Source: Limnanthes douglasii subsp. nivea (Eukaryota > Streptophyta > Magnoliopsida > Brassicales > Limnanthaceae). From it: 64,000 bases of DNA. Within the stretch, counting starts at the first letter, position 1. Each line of letters begins with the position of its first letter. The notes beneath the pieces are model-generated. The model did no database searches. It saw only the letters and a program-made list of their open reading frames with translations, and was not told the DNA's origin. The DNA lies in NCBI GenBank assembly GCA_036936605.1, contig JAUPFV010000002.1:337441215-337505214 (forward strand), written 5' to 3'. Made by a program: the position numbers and the translations under genes. This document shows, piece after piece, positions 1 through 10,953 of this stretch.

Positions 1-2
1 AA

Positions 3-3000
3 ATGGGGTTCTCAATGCAACCATACGGAATCCAGTCGATGTTAAAAGACGGTCATCGGCATCTCTCAGGTCTCGACGAGGCCGTTCTTAAAAACATCGA
101 TGCTTGCAAAGAGCTTTCTACTATCACACGAACTTCTCTCGGTCCCAACGGTACTCTTCACCTCTATCCATCTCTACTTATTTGCGTTTCACTCAGCGAT
201 CTAGGTTTCTGCTTCTCATTTTCCATTTCCACCGATTTTCGTGTGTTTTCTTGTTCCTGTCCACTTCAAATCTGGATTGGTTCTCGACATGCTATTGTGT
301 ATTGATCCGTTTAACATTTGCAAATTTATCATCTGGGGGCTATACTCGGTGTTAGGTTTTGAACTAGGGGCGGACACTTTCTCGTTCGTGCTATAGATTC
401 AGTGTTTTCTTTATCGATAGTGAACTAAACCTTGTTGTTGATCCACTAGATCTTTTAGAGTATGATGATAGTACTATACTGTTGGTTATGATTTTGAGTA
501 AGTAGATACTTTCTATATTTATTAGCTAGTTTTTTACTGACTTTATCGTTTTACCTGTTATTTTTGTTTGAATCAGGAATGAACAAGATGGTTATCAATC
601 ATCTTGATAAACTGTTTGTTACGAACGATGCTGCAACTATTGTCAATGAGCTTGAGATTCAGCACCCTGCAGCTAAGCTTTTGGTCTTGGCTGCAAAGGC
701 ACAGCAAGAAGAAATAGGGGATGGAGCGAATTTGACCATTTCTTTTGCTGGAGAGCTTCTTCAGAATGCAGGGGAACTTATCAGGATGGGGCTTCATCCT
801 AGTGAAATCATTAGTGGATACACCAAAGCAATTGCCAAGGTATCAACGGGGTTGGATTAGGGAAGATCAGAATATGAATTTGCAAACTTTGATGTTTTTA
901 CCTTATCTGGTTAGATATGAAAAAGTTAAATGAAGAAAACTAGTGTTTTTCTTATTTGATTTTCCTTGACAAGAAAAAAAACAATTAAAAATGGGTTTGG
1001 GAGGTTATGAGAAAGAGACAAATTGTTTATTTCTTTCCCTTAGTTACTTATAGATTTCCACACGTTCACTTAGCTGTGTTCTATTATTTAAATGTCATGC
1101 AGGCACTCCAACTTTTGGAAGAACTGATTGAGCCAGGGTCTGAAACTATGGACGTGCGTAGTAAGGATCAAGTTATATCTCGGATGCGAGCTGCTGTTGC
1201 CAGCAAGCAATTTGGTCAAGAGGATATTTTATGCTCGCTTATAGCTGATGTAATTGCGCTTTACAATCCTTTGAATTTCTTTATTTGTTACTCTTTTAGC
1301 ATATCATCGTGAAAGCTTACATTTTCTTGAGTTGATATATTTATATTTCTAGGCATGTATTCAAGTGTGCCCCAAGAACCCCGTTAATTTCAACGTCGAT
1401 AATGTCCGTGTTGCAAAGCTCTTGGGCGGGGGATTAAATAATTCTTCAATAGTTCGTGGTATGGTTTTGAAGAGTGATGCTGTTGGAAGTATCAAACGGA
1501 TAGAAACAGCTAAGGTCTGTTTTTCATCATGCCTCTTATTTTACTTCATTCAGTCTATGGTTTTCACTTCTCCTCGCCTTCTCCGGCACGCTTCATGTCG
1601 ATGTAATTTCTTTTGTCTATTCAGGTTGCCGTATTTGTTGGTGGTGTTGATACCTCTGCCACAGAAACTAAAGGAACCGTTTTGATTCACAATGCTGAGC
1701 AGGTACATTAAATTTTCAAATAAAAGGGTGACCAACTTTAAACCAATACTTTCAATGGCTGTTTTTTGATCTATCACCTTATCTTCTACTTCTTGGGCCT
1801 AGGTACAAAGTTCGATTCATTTTCCACAGTCCAATTTTTCTGTATGATTCTGAACTCACCTTTCTATATTGATGCCTTCTTGTAGCTAGAGAATTATTCA
1901 AAAACTGAAGAAGCTAAAGTTGAAGAGCTTATCAAAGCAGTTGCAGATTCTGGTGCCAAAGTTATTGTAAGCGGGGCTGCAGTTGGTGAAATGGCACTTC
2001 ACTTTTGTGAGCGTTACAAGTACGTCAACTTTATGCGGCTTTTAGTTTTTGCTTTGTAGTTTTGTGCATATATTTCAGTTGCGATATCTAATAAAAACAA
2101 CATCTAAATCCAAATCAATCACATTTTTAATCTAGTCAAACTTAAATAACATCCAATTTTTGAAAAAATGAAAATGAGCTAAAAAAATAAATCTAAATTA
2201 AACAGATGAGATCCATTTTCATATACTGAAGCTATTACACTCAAGACAATACTGTACTGGTTGTCATGTCTAATTTTCAAATTATTGTATGTAGGCTCAT
2301 GGTTATAAAAATCAGTTCAAAGTTCGAATTACGACGCTTTTGCCGTACAACGGGTGCAGTTGCTCTTGTAAGAATCTTATACTTTCTATCTGTTACAGAG
2401 GACAAACACTTGTTTGCTTCCTGGTTTCTAATGTCATCGTGTATTCTTTTTAACAGTTAAAGCTTAGCCGGCCGAATGTGGATAACCTAGGTTATGTAGA
2501 TTCTATATCAGTCGAGGAAATTGGAGGAGTGAGGGTATGTTATAAATCGTTGCTAGCTTATAGGATTCGTCTTCCTGTTTTTGTTTTGTTTCTAACTTTT
2601 TTCAGTGGTCTTTTGACTCGCTTGATTGCGTGTTTAGGTGACTGTCGTGAGAAATGAAGAGGGTGGAAACTCAATTTCTACAGTGGTTTTGAGAGGAAGT
2701 ACTGACAGCATATTGGATGACCTTGAAAGAGCCGTAGATGATGGAGTGAATACATATAAGGTAATATATTTTTAATTTTTTCCCTTTCTCATTATCTTGT
2801 TATAGGATTTGCATGTTTCCCCTTCTTTTCCGTCTCTAACATACTTTTTCACGATCACTGGTCTTATCAGGCAATGTGCAAAGACAGTCGTATTGTACCA
2901 GGAGCTGGAGCTACTGAAATTGAATTGGCTAAAAGATTGAAGGAGTTTTCTGATAAAGAAACTGGGTGATTTTAATTTTTTCCAAATCTCTCTCTTTCTC

Positions 3001-4769
3001 ATGTACATCGCAATAGTAAAAATATGTAGCACATATATTGGTAGAAATGAATGGCTCCAACACTAGTAGTACCTATACATGATGATAAATTAGAAGTACT
3101 CTCTCCTCTCTATTAATATTTTTAACTCCATGCAACGCGGATATAGAATTTCATAGCAAGCTGTACTAATTACCATCTGCTTTATTAGATCAACTTGGCC
3201 CTACTCTTATGTTTCTTCCTGCTCTCGCTGCCCTATTAGCCTTTGTCTTTGACTGCTCTGACAGCTAAAATCCGTGGTTTCATCTGAAATATTATTAGAA
3301 GGGTCTTGTTTTTTAATAGAATAGACGTTGACCTTCCAGCCTAAATGTCTGGATATGACTACTTTTTCTTCCTAATCTCGCTGTCCTACCTAGCCTTTGG
3401 CTTTGCCTGCACTGACAGCTAAAATCTGTGTTGATTCATCTGAAATATTATTAGAAGGGTCTTTTGTTTAATAGACTAGGCGGTGACCTTCCAGCCTAAA
3501 ACCAGCCTAAATGTCTGGATGTGTTTACTTTATCCTCGCATGAGTTTTACCTGAGCTCCAAACAATTTATTTTTAGCCCTCTTAAACATCAACAATGCCA
3601 TATCTGTGACTTGTTTCCTCACAAGTTTCTAACCAGATTTATTACATTCGTTGCTCAGATTGGACAAGTATGCCGTGTCTAAATTTTCTGAAAGTTTTGA
3701 GTTGGTTCCCAAAATTCTAGCTGAGAATGGGGGGCTTAATGCAATGGAGATCATATCTTCTCTCTACGCTGAACACGCATCTGGAAATACTAAAGTGGGT
3801 ATTGACTTGGACGAAGGTGTTTGCAAAGATGTTTCAGTGAAAAATGTGTGGGATCTCCACATCACAAAGTAAGCTTCTTATTTATTAACTCTCATGCTGG
3901 ACTCTTAACTTCTGTTTCAGATGTTATTTTCTTCATATGTACTGTGTACTGACACCAACTTCTTTCAGGTTCCTTGCTCTAAAGTACGCTGCAGATGCTG
4001 CTTGTACTGTGTTAAGGGTAGACCAGGTACTTAATTCGATGTGTACTTTATTTTCATTCAATTGTATGTGTATATTGGTTACTTTATATGCTCTATAGAA
4101 ACGAAAATGAACAATGCAGGCTTTACTCATCTCTCTGTTGTTTAAGGGCTGTTGGTGTCCATTGCCTTTTTGGCTTCTTGGCTTTCTAAGCAAAACCTTG
4201 TTTGTTTGGTCTAGCTTTTTAGACTTCAAAAAAGCTAGCTTGTATGTAATGAATGCTTAAAATAAAATGAAATAGTCCATAAAACAATTGTTTACTCTTT
4301 TACTCTAGATATATTTTTTGGTTTTTAAAAATTTCTCTACTAAGTCAAGATGTTTTTTCAATGTATGCCTCAATTTATAAAAATCTTAACTAAAAAGCTT
4401 TTTTTTTTCTCACATGAAATAACATTTTGACTTGGTCTTTCAGTTTAAACTTTATTGCCAATTTCAAGCTAGTTTTCCCCTTCTAAGTCATTCACCAAAC
4501 AAACCTTTAATCGAGCAGATTTTGTAAGTGCTCAAAAGACTATTTTTGGGTCTAGGAAAGTTCTCGACTTTGCATAATAGAATGGAATAAGAGAAGACGA
4601 AAGTCAGCTTGCAAATATGATATAGAAAGAAATGAGAACGGAAAACTTACTATTTTCTGCAACTTATTGATTTTTCATCTTTCTCTTGGTGTCTAAATTG
4701 CAGATAATAATGTCAAAACCGGCTGGTGGCCCCAAGAGAGATCCATCCGCTGGGCAAGATGAGGATTAG
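3..4769 (+). CDS. CCT8: T-complex protein 1 subunit theta (CCT8)
   Basis: Theta subunit of the cytosolic CCT/TRiC chaperonin, which uses ATP to fold actin, tubulin and other clients. I read 13 exons with GT-AG introns: 3-150, 577-839, 1103-1249, 1353-1514, 1625-1702, 1886-2019, 2295-2367, 2457-2534, 2638-2760, 2871-2965, 3659-3868, 3969-4026, 4704-4769. They sum to 1635 nt (544 aa plus TAG), close to the roughly 549 aa of the Arabidopsis protein, and phase is kept at every junction. Group II chaperonin motifs are present: LGPNGM (about 45-50), NDAATI (65-70, catalytic Asp) and GDGAN (96-100). The end is a Pro/Asp-rich tail. The first ATG at base 3 gives the expected MGFSMQPYGIQ start, so the promoter lies outside the window. 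No lesion seen; the gene looks functional. Confidence 0.96.
3215..3530. repeat. Direct duplication inside CCT8 intron 10
   Basis: Two imperfect copies of roughly 150 bp lie head to tail in the 693-bp intron 10. Both contain the string GACAGCTAAAATC, then ATCTGAAATATTATTAGAAG, then CCTTCCAGCCTAAA. It makes this one of the two largest introns but does not touch splice sites. Confidence 0.8.
4200..4504. mobile_element. Possible small MITE in CCT8 intron 12
   Basis: An 11-bp perfect inverted repeat (GTTTGTTTGGT at 4200-4210 and ACCAAACAAAC at 4494-4504) brackets about 305 bp of AT-rich noncoding DNA. Both ends abut CTT, which could be a 3-bp target duplication. Size and structure fit a MITE, but the short arms could arise by chance. 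Confidence 0.4.
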
Positions 4770-6129
4770 AACTGTGCACAGTTTTGATTTTCACTTCAGA
4801 AACTTTTAGGTATCTTGAAGGAAGATGTTTACCTAGAAAAGTTTTGGTTGATTTTTTAGATTACCGGCAAGACAGCGCATTCTGTATATGCAACTTTTGT
4901 TTTAATTTTTTGTGGTAGACCAGTGATGATGTTAGTGAATGACTGGTGTTTCTAATGTATTACTAAAACTCATCTCGAATTTTTCTTTACTTGTCAATTT
5001 TGTTGGACAGCGTCTTTTATGTCCTTTGTTCTGGAATTCACTTTCCGCAACCAGTGAGGATGTATGCTTGTTCCGTAACTAATATTATTTTTTGCAAATT
5101 TTATAGACACCACTTAATATATGAAATTAATATTTTATTATTAATTCAGTATTTTATTTGCCGGAGTGGCTATAGATGATAATAATTGTTGACTGAAAAT
5201 CCAGAAAACCCCTTTTCCATCTCTTTGTTTAGAAAGTGCTCATAATCATTAAAAATAGTTGTTAATGTAACAGTCTAATTTGAAATGCTATGTCTTCTCA
5301 CATAAGAAAAAGCAATATATAATTACTTTTTTGGAATGTGTTAGTTTAGTTCTAGCATAATATAAATAAGAATAAATGATTATAATTTGTTGGAATGTGT
5401 TAGTTTAGTTCTAGTATAATATATAATTAAGAATAAATGATTATAAGTTGTAACCTTGACATTAATATGTACAAATAAGGAACGGAAAACCACCGGTGGA
5501 GCTTTATCTGCTTGGATTTAGACTAGTTTGAGGAAATGAATAATAAATTCAAAACAGATGAAGATTTAGAGCCACTTGAGCGAGAGAGCTAACATGTAAT
5601 CTAGAGTAACCATTTATGTGATCATAACACTAAAAGTAACTAAAATCTAGCCACTAATTTTAGGTTTTCAAGGAGGGTAATTGTTCTTGAAGGATTTGGA
5701 CAATGCTTCCAAATGTAGTCTAGCTTTTCTTTTGATTTGAGAGACCATTTTGCTATCGAATCAATAATTCTATATATATGTTATTATCATATTAGAGTTA
5801 ATTAGTTTCCTACAATAATCGAGGATGGGAGCCAAGCACCAAAAAGACTTCCCTTGCAGTAACATTGCAGTGAGTAATCTTGAGTTGGTCGCAATATTTA
5901 AGAGACTAATGTTATTTTTCTTACATAATATTAGACCATCAAATGAAAAGCAAGCATGAATTTTATCCTCAGAGTTTACATAATATTAGTTTCCAAAACT
6001 TTTATAATAAAATGAAAAGCAAGCATGTCAAAGGATTTAGACATGTTGATCTTTATTATGATATTGTCCCCTCTCGTTTTGCTATTTAGATCTCGAGAAA
6101 TCTCTTGAAATAGAAGAATGTTGTCATGA
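4770..6129. other. CCT8 3' region and AT-rich intergenic DNA
   Basis: No coding evidence. A 59-bp unit occurs twice in tandem at 5331-5448 (both begin TTGGAATGTGTTAGTTTAG). Near 5938-6010 there are short duplicated pieces of the sequence that begins the PNSB2 pseudogene (AAATGAAAAGCAAGCATG appears twice), so the duplication breakpoint has been reworked here. Confidence 0.6.
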
Positions 6130-6781
6130 ATTTTATCCTCAGAGTTTATAGTTTCAAACTCCAAAACTTTCCTCATTCAAATCACAGGTTTTTTCATTTC
6201 ACAAAAAGTACGAGATGCTACTTATGCATATGGATTAGAAAACTCTAATTTCATCAATGGATACAAATTTTCGTCCAAATTCTATATAATTTCTCCTGAA
6301 GAAGACGCCGCAAGCAGGTTTTGGTCAAATTTGGAATCAAATGACTGGAGCTAACGGGAGCAACAATGTAGTGAGTCAAAAAGTAGTAGAAAAAATAGTA
6401 GTAAATGAAAGGGAAGAAAATGAGAATTACAATCAGTTAACTGAGGATATGAGCAGGATTTACACGTTTGCACCTCAAAACTTTACTATGATTGACGTGC
6501 TTGTTTTGTTTGGATCAAATGTGCAAAAAAAGATTCTTTTAATAGCAAAATTTGATGCTTTGATAGTGTTTTTTCATTGGACACAAGGAAGTAGAAACTC
6601 AGTGGTATTAGGGAGAAAAGGATTTGAAGAAGTGTAAATAGTGAGTCCAGGTTCAAGGCATGAATGGTACAACAAGTATACTTATGTATGAATTTGCCCA
6701 TCATCACTGCTTAAACCAATCACCATCAAACCAGGTTATCTATGGAGAGGTGTCCAACACTTACATAACCCCAATCTTTGA
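6130..6781 (+). pseudogene. PNSB2 (NDF2) pseudogene, 5' truncated
   Basis: Degenerate copy of the PNSB2 gene at 51249-52543. It starts inside exon 2 (CCTCAGAGTTTATAGTTTC is shared), continues through the peptide MSRIYTFAPQNFTMID, and ends with the equivalent of the last codons at 6781. The last intron is still there between 6499 and 6590, so this is a DNA copy and not a processed one. The original donor site is destroyed, exon 1 with the transit peptide is absent, and a stop follows the GFEEV equivalent near 6637. It is not expected to make PNSB2. Confidence 0.9.
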
Positions 6782-7380
6782 TTCATTGTTCTTGTTCGTA
6801 AGAAATGATGTTTGAATCTTACATATTCTCTGAAGTTTTGTGATCAATTTTAGATTGAAAATATTTTGGTGATCAAAAACTTCAACCGGATAAAATTAGA
6901 GTATCTTGTTGTAGAGTTGAGAATGATTTTTTTTTTTTTCAAAACAGAACCATGTTTTTTTGTAATTCGACCAAAACTTCTAAATAGACAACATATCTGT
7001 CAACTGTTTGCATGCATGTCTGTCCAAAAATTCTGGCTAAAATATGAAAATTCAATTCAAATGAATTTGAAAATAATACTTCCATTCAAATGAATACTAC
7101 TGCACCCCAGCCAGGGTGGGCTCCGCCCCTTGACCTAACTAGCTACGCTTGCTATGCACAATATAATATAACAAGCATGCGCTACGTTTGTTATGCACAA
7201 TATAATATAATAAGCATGCACTCTGCACTCTCCAACTTGCTCGATAATATGATAATATATTACGGCTATATTGGACGAATATCCGATCCAATTACATTAA
7301 AATATCTAACATGTTCTGTATTTAAAATTTATAAATCAAAAATTTATATGTCCAAAATCAGGACGAAAAACATCAATGGT
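6782..7380. other. Intergenic copy with an inserted 39-bp tandem repeat
   Basis: Mostly AT-rich noncoding DNA. Its last 80 bp align by eye with DNA downstream of the intact PNSB2. A 39-bp unit ending in the palindrome GCATGC is repeated twice at 7142-7180 and 7181-7219, with two differences. That repeat has no counterpart beside the intact gene, so it arose or inserted after duplication. Confidence 0.5.
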
Positions 7381-7612
7381 CTTATATTTCTTTACAATAA
7401 AAAAAACTGATATTAAACTACAATATTAGTAGTTGAGATGTCTGAAACTAAGGATTACATTTGAAAGCAACATACTAATCTTCTTATAGAAGGGATTTAA
7501 CAATCTCTATTAAAAATAAAAGTGAACTAACATTTGAGATTCCTAAATAGACAGGATACATCATACAAACTCAACTAGGAACAAGAAATTGCTCTTCTCC
7601 CTCAAAAGAAAT
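7381..7612. repeat. First extra copy of the PNSB2-SINE intergenic segment
   Basis: Matches 52668-52890 next to the intact genes, from AAACTGATATT through ACTAAGGATTACAT to the reverse complement of the last few SINE codons (AGGAACAAGAAA, GCTCTTCT). The match stops about 30 bp into the SINE end. A second extra copy starts near 8860, so this segment occurs three times in the window. Confidence 0.8.
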
Positions 7613-8859
7613 ACTAAGTGTATCTTAAACCTACTCAACATCAAACACAACTTCAATATTTGACCTCACCCAAAACATTTCAATTTTTTCTTTTAATTTG
7701 GTTTTCAATTCGATACTGAATTTGTTCTCAAAATAAAACTCACTAAACCATACTAAAATTCTCTACACTTCAACAAAAATTCAAAAAACATAATCATATT
7801 AAAGTAGATATGAATCATACACAAATTTTGTAAAATTTTGAACATGCATATTTTTTTTAAATTATTTTTTAAACCTTCATACACCATAGGTTTCTACCCA
7901 CCTGCACCATAGGTGCAAAGACTTGACATTTATGTTGCATTTTGCTTTGGTAATACTTCTTAAAATTCTATAGAAAAATATATGTTAAAATTAGTTAATT
8001 TAGTAGCAATTTGTTGGTTTGTTTTATAAATTTGTACTTTATTTTTTTTAGTAAGTTTAAGGGTTTGAATCACTTTTAATGTTACATAATGATTTTTGAG
8101 TAGACAAAACCTTAAAATGACGTAACATAATCCGCAAATACATAATCAAACCATCCAATCAATTGTTCAATACAAAACATAAAGAAATCATAACCAACAT
8201 AAGTGTTAAAATAAAAACGTAGTCTTGGATAAACATTAAAACATTAAGCAAACAAAACCAAAGTAAATCCTATAATAAAAACAATTAATAAACGAGAAGT
8301 GAGTTGGTATACTTGTTTCTTAAAAATTCTCAAACCATCCAAGTCATTTGTCTTCCGGCTGGTGTGTATAGTACGAATAATCTCAAGAGCTTTGGCGTTC
8401 TCTAATCCTAGCCACACCAAAACCCCCAAATTAGACCCTAACATTAACACATTAATTTCACAACAAATTCAACTCAAACAATAAAAACAAACATATAATT
8501 AACAACCTAATAGCTTAATCAATCAAGAAACTAACAAAATTGAAAAAAAATAAAAAAATAAAAAAAAAAGATTCATTTTGGTAGGAGAGGAAAAACATCG
8601 GATTTCTTCGCCATTGAGATAGATGAACTTGTTGAAGTGGGAAATATAATTGGAAAATCACCGAAATTCATAAAATAAAAAAAGAAAATGAGAGAAATAA
8701 GAGAAATAAGAGAATGAGAAAAATGAAAGGTCTTTTTGAATGAGTTGTCGGATTAGAAACAAAACTTTCTATATACTTTCAAAAGTTTATTTCTATTCAA
8801 AAAAATACTAGATGAAATTATAACTAAATAAGAGTTAAAACTCATTCGGACATGTTAGT
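7613..8859. other. AT-rich spacer between duplicated blocks
   Basis: No gene seen. It contains a 71-bp sequence (7827-7897) that reappears at 10881-10953, and a small palindrome TGCACC-ATA-GGTGCA near 7905-7919. Short reading frames here have no recognisable protein features. Confidence 0.5.
7827..7897. repeat. Left copy of a 71/73-bp direct repeat
   Basis: Identical to 10881-10953 apart from two extra T in a T-run in the right copy. The two copies flank the second duplicated block (about 8860-10857). This suggests ectopic recombination or a recent local duplication. Confidence 0.85.
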
Positions 8860-8984
8860 TACTACTAAAATACTAGTAATTGACATGTCTGAACAGAAAG
8901 CAACCTACTAATCTTCTAATAGAAGGGATCCAATGATCTCTATCTCTATTAAAAATAAAAGTAAAGGGATACTGAGATTCTTAA

Positions 8985-9279
8985 GAGCATCCCCAACAGG
9001 TAGCGTATAAATTTGCTAAATTAACATGAAGTTTTTATAGTTTAAATTTTTAGATTAGGAAATAATACAAGAGAGACTTTATATTTAAGGTAGTTATTTT
9101 GTTTCATAGGGAGGAAAAAAAAAGATAAATTATACCTATTTTGTAACTGCAACTATAAATTTCTAGCGTAATTTAAGCTAATAAATATAGATAGGCTTTT
9201 AGATTATCTGTTGGAAAAGAAAAAATTACACATTAAATTTATTAACTAGTCTTTTTTACCTACTCTATTGAAGATGCTC
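8985..9279. mobile_element. Tourist-like MITE (295 bp) with a visible empty site
   Basis: Ends GAGCATCC... and ...GATGCTC form an imperfect terminal inverted repeat. TAA is duplicated on both sides (8982-8984 and 9280-9282). The equivalent site beside the intact SINE gene reads CCTAAACAGAC without any insert, so the pre-insertion sequence is visible in the same window. A 3-bp TAA duplication points to the PIF/Harbinger (Tourist) group. No coding capacity. Confidence 0.8.
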
Positions 9280-9306
9280 TAAACAGACAGCATACCGCTG
9301 ACAAAC

Positions 9307-9669
9307 TCAAGTAGGAACAACAAAATGCTCTTCTCCCCGATCAAAAGACCACATAAATAGAACAAGAACCACAACCAAAACAATCATAATCCCCAAAACC
9401 AACCATAAAACAACCTTCCTCCATCCATTAACCGATTCAAAGTTTGAATTAGGTGACTCAATCAAAGAGTCGGTTTGCGATTCCACCAATACGGGATCAC
9501 GAGACCGGTCACCAGAGTTAGATGCATTGCTTCTCCTCCGGCTGCCACCACTACCACCATAGCTAAAGTTCGAACGGGTAACCACATTTGAACCTTTTCC
9601 AAATTTAGCCTCTTCCTCGGAAGCTATTCTTTTCGCAGTTTGCATAATTTCAGAAGCAGCTCCTCTCAC
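9307..9669 (-). pseudogene. SINE pseudogene 3' part: mini-KASH reading frame
   Basis: A 120-codon open frame derived from the end of a SINE-type KASH gene. It begins mid-protein (VRGAASEIMQTAKR; no ATG until residue 9). Compared with the intact gene it has lost everything between the SPNSNFESVN equivalent in exon 1 and the WRK before the membrane segment in exon 2, including the intron, and the two sides are joined in frame. The transmembrane run (LWLVLGIMIVLVVVLVLFMW) and the luminal tail ending HFVVPT are intact. Expression is unknown. I call it a pseudogene because the upstream part is rearranged. Confidence 0.8.
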
Positions 9670-9676
9670 AAGCTCC

Positions 9677-9913
9677 CTAGGATCCGTTTGTCATTTCTCC
9701 ATTTCCATAGTTATAAATTAAACTTCGGCATATATACTTCGGCGATCCAAACACTTCACCAGGTATTGGCATTTCGATAGCTGAAAAACGTTTTTGCGAA
9801 TTGCCATCAGTATCACCAGAAGTCATTATTTTTCTTCCCGAATGTATCAATGACCTTAGATGGTCTTTGATGATCAAAGGGTTACGCTTCGCCAAAGACA
9901 TAACCAAACCCAT
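9677..9913 (-). pseudogene. SINE pseudogene, ARM-repeat fragment
   Basis: Continues the SINE copy upstream of the mini-KASH frame. It matches the intact protein over MGLVMSLAKRNPLI, IHSG, and DGNSQKRFSAI, then shifts frame before the VRGAA segment. The parent's NPLIVEAYARLLIHSG is altered here, and a frameshift precedes the CLDPRS equivalent. Confidence 0.85.
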
Positions 9914-10105
9914 GTGGGGATTGTGTTAGGTGCGACCAAAAGTCCCACATCCCACATCGGTTAAACATGAAAAGAAAAATCAGTATATAAGTTAAGAATA
10001 CAACTAATGGGTGTGAGGCCTTTAGGAAGTGGACCAAAAGAAAAATCGTGCGGGCCAGTGAGCCTAAAGCTGACAATATCACACTAGTGTAGAGTGTGGA
10101 GATCG
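9914..10105. repeat. Dispersed repeat inserted in the SINE pseudogene
   Basis: About 190 bp with AAAAGTCCCACATC, CACATCGGTTAAACATG, GTGTGAGGCC and GACAATATCACACTAGTGT, absent from the intact SINE gene. From memory this resembles a repeat seen in many plant genomes, but I cannot assign its class. Its last 40 bp (AAAGCTGACAATATCACAC... to GATCG) recur in each unit of the adjacent tandem array, so it arrived before the array formed. Confidence 0.55.
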
Positions 10106-10857
10106 ACTAAAGACTTCAAGTCTTTTTGAAGCCGAGAAGAACCAGCACTCCAAGTTAATGTTTTTATGATAGTAGCCATGATGCTGTCTATTTGAGGAAC
10201 GACGTTGACCCCATGGACACGAGCGGTTTCTTCGGTTTCAGAAACTTGGGCGATAAAGCTGACAATATCACACTAGTGTGGAGTGTGGAGATCGAAGTAT
10301 TCTTATTTATATACGGGACCTCATTCACCACTTCATCTGAAGCGAATCGCCAATTATGACAATCGACTAAAGACTTCAAGTCTTTTTGAAGCCGAGAAGA
10401 ACCAGCACTCCAAGTTAATGTTTTTATGATAGTAGCCATGATGCTGTCTATTTGAGGAACGACGTTGACCCCATGGACACGAGCGGTTTCTTCGGTTTCA
10501 GAAACTTGGGCGATAAAGCTGACAATATCACACTAGTGTGGAGTGTGGAGATCGAAGTATTCTTATTTATATACGGGACCTCATTCACCACTTCATCTGA
10601 AGCGAATCGCCAGTTATGAGGTCCAGCACTCCAAGTTAATGTTTTTATGATAGTAGCCATGATGCTGTCTATTTGAGGAACGACGTTGACCCCATGGACA
10701 CGAGCGGTTTCTTCGGTTTCGGAAACTTGGGCGATAAAGCTGACAATATCACACTAGTGTGGAGTGTGGAGATCGAAGTATATTTATATACGGGACCTCA
10801 TTCACCACTTCATCTGAAGCGAATCGCCAATTATGACAATCGACTAAAGACTTCAAG
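10102..10857. repeat. Three-unit tandem array of scrambled SINE exon pieces
   Basis: Units of about 260, 221 and 230+ bp (the ATGCTGTCTA marker recurs at 10181, 10441 and 10662). On the minus strand each unit joins bits of SINE exon 1 that are apart in the intact gene: the VSET, ARVHGVN, MATIIKTLT and SLVDCHNWRFASDEVVN equivalents. Each also carries the 40-bp end of the inserted repeat. The open frames at 10188-10439 and 10448-10660 come from this array and are not a gene. Confidence 0.85.
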
Positions 10858-10880
10858 CATGCTTTTTGAAGCGGTTTCTT

Positions 10881-10953
10881 TTTGTAAAATTTTGAACATG
10901 CATATTTTTTTTAAATTATTTTTTAAACCTTCATACACCATAGGTTTCTACGA
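10881..10953. repeat. Right copy of the 71/73-bp direct repeat
   Basis: Partner of 7827-7897, differing only by two T in a homopolymer. It lies directly after the last SINE-derived piece. Confidence 0.85.

Noticed and set aside
7896..7920. TGCACC-ATA-GGTGCA palindrome as an operator or terminator
   Set aside because: A short chance palindrome in AT-rich noncoding plant DNA; no gene nearby to serve.
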